DNA of 54,126 nt from the NCBI RefSeq assembly GCF_900170035.1, contig NZ_LT828548.1, forward strand, positions 1-54,126, in the 5' to 3' direction. The DNA is from Desulfamplus magnetovallimortis (GTDB taxonomy: Bacteria; Desulfobacterota; Desulfobacteria; Desulfobacterales; Desulfobacteraceae). The position numbers and the translations under genes were made by a program. The notes under the pieces were generated by a model. The model ran no database searches, had not been told where the DNA came from, and was given only the letters and a program-made list of their open reading frames with translations. How positions within the stretch are numbered: position 1 is the stretch's first letter; every line of letters begins with the position of its first letter. Positions 43,948 through 50,759 of the stretch are shown piece after piece.

Positions 43948-43969
43948 CTTATGTTAAAATTAACATAAG
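43948..43969. promoter_or_regulatory. 22-bp palindrome, candidate operator of the ModE-like regulator
   Basis: CTTATGTTAA-AA-TTAACATAAG: two perfect 10-bp arms around a 2-bp centre, 104 nt before the ModE-like start and 211 nt before fmdE on the other strand. ModE proteins are dimers that bind AT-rich palindromes in front of molybdate and molybdoenzyme genes. The assignment is inference from position and symmetry. Confidence 0.55.
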
Positions 43970-44072
43970 GCAGATGAAAAGAAAAGAGAGAATGGTTAAA
44001 TTTTATGGTTAAAGCAAACTAAACACTTATGTCTATTTTTTTAACGCTTATGACTCAAGGGAGAATTGTGAA

Positions 44073-44396
44073 ATGAAACTGAGATCAGCCCAGTGGATTG
44101 TTGATGATGAGGGTAAGACCATTATGGGAAATGGCAGGCTGAGAATTTTTGAAAATATTGAGGTTACCGGCTCAATTAACAAGGCTGCAAAAAAAATGAA
44201 AATGTCCTACAAGGCGGTTTGGAGTAAAATCAAGGCCACGGAAACGCACTATGGAAAGCAACTTGTCATTGCAGATAAAAAAGATGGTTCCCATTTAACA
44301 GAAGATGCAAGGGAGCTTCTCGAAAAATTCAGGACGCTTAAAGAGCGCTGCCGTACTCAGGATGATATGGTTTTTGATGAAATTTTTTCTGATTAA
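44073..44396 (+). CDS. ModE-like winged-helix regulator (DNA-binding domain only)
   Basis: 107 residues. Matches the N-terminal DNA-binding domain of ModE: GNGRLRIFENIEVTGSINKA, AAKKMKMSYKAVWSKIKATE (GSI..AAK..gMSYk.aW). The C-terminal tandem Mo-binding (MOP) domains of full ModE are absent, so metal sensing must be indirect or by a partner. GGGAG 8 nt before ATG. Divergent from the FmdE/molybdopterin genes. Confidence 0.85.
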   Translation: MKLRSAQWIVDDEGKTIMGNGRLRIFENIEVTGSINKAAKKMKMSYKAVWSKIKATETHYGKQLVIADKKDGSHLTEDARELLEKFRTLKERCRTQDDMVFDEIFSD

Positions 44397-44406
44397 GGGT
44401 TAATAA

Positions 44407-44492
44407 ATTGGCAATACCACTGTAGGGCTGCCCTGTGTGGCTTCCCTCTCAAAAGTTGATATGCCAAAATCATTTTCTGAAAGTATATATCT
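44407..44492 (+). repeat. Family 5 repeat, copy 2
   Basis: AATTGGCAATACCACTGTAG, GGCTGCCCTGTGTGGCTTCC, CTCTCAAAAGTTGATATG, CAAAATCATTTTCTGAAAGT; same order as at 12061-12146. It begins right behind the ModE-like gene. The remainder of the gap to 44662 shows nothing I can name. Confidence 0.5.
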
Positions 44493-44662
44493 CCACAATA
44501 AATTCATAAATCCCATTGAAAGGTGTTATAAAAAAATAAACCATGCTATGAATTCATTTTTAACTTCTGTTAAATTTTGGTATTATTACCGGCAACACTC
44601 AAGTTAAATCCACAAGGACGTTTACCTTATTGCTTCAGAATCTATAGGAATTTTTTTATATT

Positions 44663-45694
44663 ATGCGAATTTACCCTGACACCTTAACATGTATCCTTAA
44701 AAAAAGTGAACTAAATGTCAATCAGATCAGTAAAATAACTGGAATATCAAATACTTACATAACAAAACTTGTCAGAAGCAAAGTCAATCATCCAGGCAAG
44801 GATAAGATTGCATCTCTTCTTCTGGCACTTAATTACAGCATAACTGATATAAATGCTATACTTGCAGAGTATGATTACATGCCCCTCAATGAGTTTGATA
44901 TCCCTTCCATCCTTGAAAATAACAGGCGCAGAAAATTTGAAGGTCGAATCATGCCCCATTTCGACCATATATATTTTGAGCTTGTCATGGCTGCCCTTGA
45001 GGGCATTGGTGGTACAAAAATTGTTCTTAAACATCGTCCAAGCGGTATTTTTATCCCCATTCCTCTATATCTTAAAAAGGAATTTCCAATAGAAGAAGAT
45101 CATGAAGCTGCAAGGTTTTTCATGGCATTTACAAAGGAAATTGTGTTGGAGAGAAAAAAACTTTTTCTTGAAAACTGCAAAAAAGGCGCTAAATATGAAA
45201 CATACATCTGCCGCCATTGTATGGAGGAGAGTCTTGCAAAAAATATTGGGAGCAGTGCCATGAAAAGCTCGCCTGAAAAAGTTGAACTGTTTGCACAATA
45301 TTTTGCAAATGCAGTTTCTGTAACTCTTAAGTATCCAGAGCAGCATTACCATCAGGTTGTCAGAAGATGTGGTTATTTTGAGTTTATGATGCAGGATGCA
45401 GAAGGGGAAAACTGCAAGATAAGTTTTACCGGCAGACGTCACCATTTTTATCACAAGGAGTGGGAACAGTTAAGCTTGCAAAGTTTTCTGTCAGATGCCC
45501 CCGGAATTTTGAGCGTTTTTCATAGCGAGGTGGATAGATGCCGGGAGGCTGTCGAGATTAAATCATCTCCATCTGCAATGGCACAGGGATTTCATGATGC
45601 AGTCAGGGAGCAGTTTGATAAACATCAGGTGGTTGACCTTTTTGACAGAGCCCTTGAATCATTGATGAAGGATTCCGGCCTAATATTTTTTTAG
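44663..45694 (+). CDS. XRE-type (Cro/CI helix-turn-helix) regulator with a long unknown C-terminal domain
   Basis: 343 residues. HTH at about 5-60 (LTCILKKSELNVNQISKITG, ISNTYITKLVRSKVNHPGKD). The remaining 280 residues have no family I recognise: ARFFMAFTKEIVLERKKLFL, a CRHCMEESL Cys pair, and a long helical end. The last stop codon (TAG 45692-45694) is completed by the first base of an inserted family 2 element, so the C-terminus may have been reshaped by the insertion. SD weak (AGGA, 12 nt). Confidence 0.75.
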   Translation: MRIYPDTLTCILKKSELNVNQISKITGISNTYITKLVRSKVNHPGKDKIASLLLALNYSITDINAILAEYDYMPLNEFDIPSILENNRRRKFEGRIMPHFDHIYFELVMAALEGIGGTKIVLKHRPSGIFIPIPLYLKKEFPIEEDHEAARFFMAFTKEIVLERKKLFLENCKKGAKYETYICRHCMEESLAKNIGSSAMKSSPEKVELFAQYFANAVSVTLKYPEQHYHQVVRRCGYFEFMMQDAEGENCKISFTGRRHHFYHKEWEQLSLQSFLSDAPGILSVFHSEVDRCREAVEIKSSPSAMAQGFHDAVREQFDKHQVVDLFDRALESLMKDSGLIFF

Positions 45695-45979
45695 GCATGC
45701 TTCATTTGTCAGGTTACACTTTTCGGAGAGAACTCTCTGAGTTTCGGGAATATTTACCAAAAAGAGTAAAGTACTTTTGGGTTCATACTCAAAATCGACA
45801 CCTATGATCTTGTAAGCCTTGTCAACACTGTCTGAATCAGGATTCCCAGGATTAACAAAGATAAGGAAGGATTATCTATCCTGAGCATCCTATCCATCCT
45901 AGTTATCCTGGTTCAGACAACTGCAATAACTTATGAAAAAGCAATAAGATGTCGATTTTGAGTTCATATGAAGGATACC
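45694..45979 (+). mobile_element. Family 2 MITE-like element, copy F, split by a family 1 insertion
   Basis: Left part GGCATGCTTCATTTGTCAGG, TTACACTTTTCGG ... AAAGAGTAAAGTACTTTTGG ends at TTCATA 45787; right part resumes TTCATATGAAGGATACC at 45963-45979. Without the insert and one copy of TTCATA the element is 105 bp, the family length. Flanking octamers do not match, so its own target duplication has decayed. Confidence 0.85.
45788..45962 (+). mobile_element. Family 1 MITE-like element, copy 6, nested in family 2
   Basis: 175 bp with perfect ends CTCAAAATCGACACC and GATGTCGATTTTGAG. The host element supplies the target: TTCATA occurs once in intact family 2 copies (e.g. TGATATGAAGG region) and twice here, at 45782-45787 and 45963-45968. 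This gives direct evidence that family 1 moves with a 6-bp duplication and that this insertion is younger than copy F. Confidence 0.88.
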
Positions 45980-46013
45980 AGTATTTTTTGGGGAAAATGG
46001 AGAATACCAAAAG

Positions 46014-46622
46014 TTATTCATCTTGTTCACAGAATACTTCCGGATAGTATTGTGACATGCAATCAGGGCAGATACCGTGGCTGAATCTTGCTGTTGTGTG
46101 TTTGTGTATATAGGCTTCTACCTGTTGCCAGTATCCTGCGTCATCCCTGATTTTTTTGCAGCCGGCACAGATTGGCACTATTCCGCTTAGGGTTTTTATC
46201 TCTTTGAGTGCGCTATCAAGTTCACGTATTTTTGTCATTAGAGCGGATTGCATTTCAACCATTCTCTGACCCACAGCAACTCTTGCCCTTAATTCACGGA
46301 CGTTAAATGGTTTGCTCAGGTAATCATTGGCTCCGGCATCAAGCCCAAGAACAATGTCTTCCTTCTCGTCCTTGCTTGTAAGCATTATAAGGTAAGGAGC
46401 AGAAGGGGACTTAAGGGCTCTTACACGGCGTATCACCTCTACACCATCAATATTTGGCATCATCCAGTCAAGAATCCCCATTTCCGGAGGATCGAAAGAC
46501 TGAAATTTTTCAAGAGCCTCTTTTCCATCTGCGGCCTCAATAACTTCGTAACCGTTTTTTCTCAAAATAAGGGCAAGCATGTTACGGGAAGTCAAATCAT
46601 CTTCTGCAATCAAAATACGCAA
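46014..46622 (-). CDS. Response regulator with C-terminal zinc-ribbon-like domain
   Basis: About 202-205 residues. Receiver domain (RILIAEDDLTSRNMLALILR; phospho-Asp in MGILDWMMPNIDG; LTSKDE; YLSKPF), a coiled-coil link (about 120-145), then CAGCKKIRDDAGYWQQVEAY and HGICPDCMSQYYPE, a CxxC...CxxC module seen at the end of many receiver proteins in this phylum. No DNA-binding domain. AAGGAG abuts TTG 46631, so TTG 46622 (spacing 11) is the likelier start. Single gene. Confidence 0.85.
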   Translation of the reverse strand: MRILIAEDDLTSRNMLALILRKNGYEVIEAADGKEALEKFQSFDPPEMGILDWMMPNIDGVEVIRRVRALKSPSAPYLIMLTSKDEKEDIVLGLDAGANDYLSKPFNVRELRARVAVGQRMVEMQSALMTKIRELDSALKEIKTLSGIVPICAGCKKIRDDAGYWQQVEAYIHKHTTARFSHGICPDCMSQYYPEVFCEQDE

Positions 46623-46631
46623 AGGAAACAA

Positions 46632-47032
46632 TCTCCTTAAAAATCCGGCATCTTTAAAAAATGAGTTTCATTTTTATAATATTTGGAAAAACTTGCATCC
46701 GTTCTGTTTATGGTTTATTTAAAGGCTGTGATGTGTTGTCATAGCTAAAAATTAGGCGTGAGAAGCCTTTAAGGAATGAGTCTTAAATAATTTGTCCATT
46801 TCAAAACAGGCGACCACTTTAAGTCGTTTTTTTGAGATTTATAATTGGACACCTTATTTCGTGTTCATTCCTAAGTTGCTTATCAAACTATAAAAATCGA
46901 AAAACAGCAACCATAAAATTAACTGATCTTGATCATTGAATGCTCCAAACTTGTAGGGGCAATTCAATTTTGAAATTGTAAATCGGTAAATAAAACATGT
47001 CTAACTTATTAATGCAATGCTGGAGAGAATGA
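46632..47032. other. 401-bp intergenic region without recognised genes
   Basis: Divergent promoter region of the zinc-ribbon response regulator and the V4R gene. It contains imperfect inverted words TTGTCCATTT and AATTGGACA about 55 bp apart and AT-rich DNA. I see no family 1-5 repeat and no RNA gene in it. Confidence 0.4.
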
Positions 47033-47557
47033 ATGTTTAAAGAAGAGCGGGAAGAAAATGAATTCAACTGGGAGATGATCGGAAATATTGATATGGGACG
47101 TCCAAATCTTGGAAGTACTATGGATGTCAGTGTGTATCGTTTGATGCAGTTTACATTACGGGATGTTATTATAAAAAATTATGATACAAAAACTGCTGAT
47201 AAAATTTTTTTTGAGGCAGGTCACGTGGCAGGGCGGGAATTATGTAAAAATTTGATAGACAAAGAGAATGACTTTGGTGCATTTGTTGCTCAGGTGCAAG
47301 AACTCTTATCCCACCTGAAAATAGGTATTTTAAGAATAGAGGAATCTGATCTTGAGAAGATGCATTTTACCCTTACTGTGGCAGAAGACTTAGACTGTTC
47401 CGGATTACCGGTATGTGATGAAAATATCTGTACTTATGATGAAGGTTTCTTAAGTGGCCTTTTTGGTGAATACAGCGGCAGAAATTTCGACGTGAAGGAG
47501 GTTGACTGCTGGTGCTCCGGTGATCGAGTGTGCCGGTTTGATGTTAAGCAACTTTAG
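47033..47557 (+). CDS. V4R domain protein (small-ligand sensing domain)
   Basis: 174 residues, soluble. C-terminal signature of V4R: SGLFGEYSGRNFDVKEVDCW, CSGDRVCRFDV, with conserved Cys residues (CxCxxxxxxC) and the preceding AGHVAGRELC. V4R domains bind small hydrocarbons or Fe-S-linked ligands in regulators and occur next to signalling proteins. GGAGAG 7 nt before ATG. The gene lies 145 nt ahead of a large hybrid kinase, so it may feed a signal to it (inference). Confidence 0.82.
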   Translation: MFKEEREENEFNWEMIGNIDMGRPNLGSTMDVSVYRLMQFTLRDVIIKNYDTKTADKIFFEAGHVAGRELCKNLIDKENDFGAFVAQVQELLSHLKIGILRIEESDLEKMHFTLTVAEDLDCSGLPVCDENICTYDEGFLSGLFGEYSGRNFDVKEVDCWCSGDRVCRFDVKQL

Positions 47558-47653
47558 TGAATTGGGGATTTGCCTCTGTTCTGTTTCTCAAAGCCTGAAT
47601 GGCTGATCTGGTTTTAAGCAACGCACTTGGCGGATATTCGCTACAATAGAATG

Positions 47654-47698
47654 AATGAAAGTTTTTATATATCAGTATGATATGGAGACTTTCTAATA
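47654..47698 (+). repeat. Family 3 short hairpin in front of the hybrid kinase gene
   Basis: ATGAAAGTTTTTATATATCA, GTATGATATGGAGACTTTC: inverted GAAAGT/GACTTTC around an AT-rich centre. A nearly identical hairpin is at 53921-53971, about 60 nt before the SiaB-like gene. Its position a few bases before an ATG suggests a regulatory or leader role in these two cases. Confidence 0.5.
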
Positions 47699-47702
47699 GA
47701 AA

Positions 47703-50651
47703 ATGCAGGTCTCAGGCAATAGTGTTGCTTGTTTGTTAATTCTTACGAAAGTTCCTTATATGCTATCAGTAAATGAAAAAGATATTGATAAAATCACTGA
47801 GGTTTTCTATCTGCTGTTAAAAGGCAAGACCCCCTCTCCCATTGAGCTACCCCAGGATTACCCTGAAAATGAAATGCATCAGGCGGTTGATTATATCAAC
47901 CGTTTTATCAGTGAGTATAACCATGCAACGGAGATCGCCTATGCACTTTCACGGGGTGAACTTATCATAGAAAAAAACAGAAGGGGAAAGCTTCTTATCC
48001 ACCAGTCCCTTAAAAGCCTTCAGGCCAGCCTGAAAACTTTAACCTGGACAACCCAACAGATTGCCAAAGGTGATTTCAGCCAACGGGTTAATTTTATGGG
48101 AGATTTTTCTGATGCCTTTAACCAGATGACAGATCAATTGAAAAATTCGTTTCTGGAGCAGGAAAAAGGAAACAGAATCCTGCAAGAAAAGGTTGAGGAG
48201 TTGGGAAAAGCAAGGCGTGCCATGATGGAGATCATGAATGACCTTGAAGAGGCAAAACAAAAAGCCGAGGCCGCCACAAAAGCCAAAGGTGATTTTCTGG
48301 CAAATATGAGTCATGAGATCAGAACCCCCATGAATGCAGTCATAGGATTGTCACACCTTGTTCTGAAAACGGATTTAGACCCCAGGCAAAAGGATTACAT
48401 CGAAAAGATCTTGCTCTCTGCCAGAAATTTGCTGGGCATTATCAATGATATTCTTGATTTTTCAAAAATTGAGGCCGGAAAACTGGATATTGAGAGCATT
48501 CCTTTTAATATGAATGATGTCATTACCAATCTCTCCAACACAGTTATCTTAAAAGCCCATGAAAAAAATCTGGAATTTGTATTTGCAGTGTCACCGGAAA
48601 TCCCCATGAACCTTGTGGGTGATCCCTTGAGGTTGGGTCAGATCATTCTTAATCTGTGCAACAACGCCATAAAATTCACCGATAAGGGGAGTATTATTTT
48701 CAGGATTGAGATGGTAAAACCTCATCTATGCAAAATTGAACATGTTAATAGCGACTCTGACACCATAGAGCAGCCTATCCAACAATCTGCCCCTTTAGAG
48801 AACAAATCCATTACATTGAAATTTTCAGTTACGGACAGTGGTATTGGCCTCTCAGATGAGCAACAAGCAAAACTCTTTAAATCTTTTCAGCAGGCAGACT
48901 CATCCACTACCCGAAAGTTTGGCGGTACAGGTCTTGGGTTGGCTATTAGTAAAAAACTGACGGAAATGATGGGTGGAGAGATTGGTGTCACAAGCCGCTT
49001 GAATCAGGGCTCCACCTTTTATTTTACAGCAAGGTTTGGTTTACAGGATAATTCGCCTGAGGAAAATAGTATTTTGCCCGAGAAACTTAGGAATATTCGG
49101 GTATTAATAGTAGATGATAATCAGGTGGTTCGGGAGATTTTCAAGCGTTATCTTGTTAAATTCGGCTTTCAGACTAACTCTGTTTCATCAGGTGACGCAG
49201 CTCTTGCAGAGATTAAAAAGTCATTTAAACAAGGTAATTGTATGTATGACCTTATTCTGATGGACTGGCAGATGCCCGGGCTGGATGGCATTGCAACTGC
49301 AAGACAAATACGGAATGAGTTCAAGGACGCCTCTCCCAAAATCATAATGGCTACGTCACATGGCAGGGAAGATATCATTCAGAAGTCAAAAGATATCCGT
49401 CTGGATGGATTTTTAATAAAACCTGTTACCCAATCTTTACTGTTTGATTCCATTATGTCTGCGTTTGGTTATGAAGTTGAACAGAGGGCACTATCAGAAG
49501 GTGATATTGTAAAAGTGCCCGAAGGATTTGATGCCATACGGGGTGCACAAATTTTGCTTGTGGAGGATAATGAAATAAATCAGCAGGTTGCCACTGAGAT
49601 ATTGCAGGATGAAGGTTTTTTCATTACCATTGCCAATAATGGTAAAGAAGCAGTTAAAATGATTACAGAATCCAAAGATCTCTTTGATGTGACCTTGATG
49701 GATCTCCAGATGCCTGTCATGAGTGGCTATGAAGCCACCAGGATAGTACGTTCCCTTAATTATAACATCCCCATTATAGCCATGACAGCCGATGCCATGA
49801 GCGGTGTCCAGGAAAAGGTACTGGAAGAAGGCATGAACGATTATGTAACCAAACCTGTTGTCCCATTTGAACTCTTTAAGGCACTTGTGTCGTGGATAAA
49901 GCCAGGTAAGCGGGAGCTACCGAGGGAATATCTTGCAAAAAGAGAGAATGAGAAGAGAGATGTCATGGGAGCTGTTTTGTCATCAGATTCAAATATAAAT
50001 GATGGCAATTCTTCTTCTAACATATTCCCTTCTGCCTGGGAATTACCCTTTACTGAGCTTCCAGGAATTGACATTGACATGGGGTTATCCCGTACCAATA
50101 AGAATAAAAAGCTTTATCAGGATATCATTGTAAAATTTTATGATACCCATCAACATTTTATCAAGGAGTTAAAAGAGCATTTAGACAATTCCGACGATAA
50201 TACAGCCCAAAGGATGGCTCACACTCTCAAGGGAGTTGCAGGTAATATTGGAGCGGTTGAGCTGCAAAAAAAAGCCGCATTGCTGGAGGCTGCAATAGCC
50301 AACCAGAAACAAGACACATTCTCGGTTATGATCAAAGATGTTGAAGAAAATCTCAATCAGATACTCACAGAGCTCTCCCCTTATGTGAATAAAATAAAAA
50401 AAATAGATCAAAAGGAAAATGCAAGCATAGAAACTGGCACACCGGAGTTGCTTAAAGAAAAATTAATTGAACTCCAACCCCATTTGAAGAAAAGCAGGGC
50501 AAAACCATGCAAGGCAATAATGGAAAGTATAAATGAAATGGCATGGTCTGATGAATTTGAACCATCAATCAATAATATTTCTAAAAGTCTCAAGAGATAT
50601 AAGTTTGCTGATGCTGAAGCTATTCTTTCGGATTTGATGAATCTTTTGTAA
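47703..50651 (+). CDS. Hybrid histidine kinase: HisKA-HATPase-REC-REC-Hpt
   Basis: 982 residues (M-L-S-V at 47760 is an alternative start; no good SD for either). No clear transmembrane segment. Order: N-terminal region with HAMP-like linker ([20 protein letters not shown]) and coiled coil, HisKA ([20 protein letters not shown], about 198-217), HATPase_c ([22 protein letters not shown]), receiver 1 ([27 protein letters not shown]), receiver 2 ([26 protein letters not shown]) and Hpt ([20 protein letters not shown]). This is a complete BarA/ArcB-type phosphorelay in one chain. Input may come from the V4R protein upstream. Output regulator not in the window. Confidence 0.92.
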   Translation: MQVSGNSVACLLILTKVPYMLSVNEKDIDKITEVFYLLLKGKTPSPIELPQDYPENEMHQAVDYINRFISEYNHATEIAYALSRGELIIEKNRRGKLLIHQSLKSLQASLKTLTWTTQQIAKGDFSQRVNFMGDFSDAFNQMTDQLKNSFLEQEKGNRILQEKVEELGKARRAMMEIMNDLEEAKQKAEAATKAKGDFLANMSHEIRTPMNAVIGLSHLVLKTDLDPRQKDYIEKILLSARNLLGIINDILDFSKIEAGKLDIESIPFNMNDVITNLSNTVILKAHEKNLEFVFAVSPEIPMNLVGDPLRLGQIILNLCNNAIKFTDKGSIIFRIEMVKPHLCKIEHVNSDSDTIEQPIQQSAPLENKSITLKFSVTDSGIGLSDEQQAKLFKSFQQADSSTTRKFGGTGLGLAISKKLTEMMGGEIGVTSRLNQGSTFYFTARFGLQDNSPEENSILPEKLRNIRVLIVDDNQVVREIFKRYLVKFGFQTNSVSSGDAALAEIKKSFKQGNCMYDLILMDWQMPGLDGIATARQIRNEFKDASPKIIMATSHGREDIIQKSKDIRLDGFLIKPVTQSLLFDSIMSAFGYEVEQRALSEGDIVKVPEGFDAIRGAQILLVEDNEINQQVATEILQDEGFFITIANNGKEAVKMITESKDLFDVTLMDLQMPVMSGYEATRIVRSLNYNIPIIAMTADAMSGVQEKVLEEGMNDYVTKPVVPFELFKALVSWIKPGKRELPREYLAKRENEKRDVMGAVLSSDSNINDGNSSSNIFPSAWELPFTELPGIDIDMGLSRTNKNKKLYQDIIVKFYDTHQHFIKELKEHLDNSDDNTAQRMAHTLKGVAGNIGAVELQKKAALLEAAIANQKQDTFSVMIKDVEENLNQILTELSPYVNKIKKIDQKENASIETGTPELLKEKLIELQPHLKKSRAKPCKAIMESINEMAWSDEFEPSINNISKSLKRYKFADAEAILSDLMNLL

Positions 50652-50666
50652 ATTTGATGAGCCTGT

Positions 50667-50744
50667 AAAAAGTCGGACTTTGAAATTCTTTCACCCATAA
50701 CTAACTGAAATGATTAATAGCCATTTTAGCGTTGCGGACTTTTT
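50667..50744. terminator. Inverted repeat between convergent genes, possible bidirectional terminator
   Basis: AAAAAGTC (50667-50674) and GACTTTTT (50737-50744) pair over 8 bp, with flanking partial pairing, between the convergent kinase and MBL genes. The 62-nt loop makes it weak as an intrinsic terminator. Confidence 0.35.
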
Positions 50745-50759
50745 GCGAGACTATATTTT

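Noticed and set aside
46930-46950. FNR/CRP-like site (TTGATCATTGAA) ahead of the V4R gene
   Set aside because: Only one half-site matches; the spacing and second half do not fit TTGAT-N4-ATCAA.
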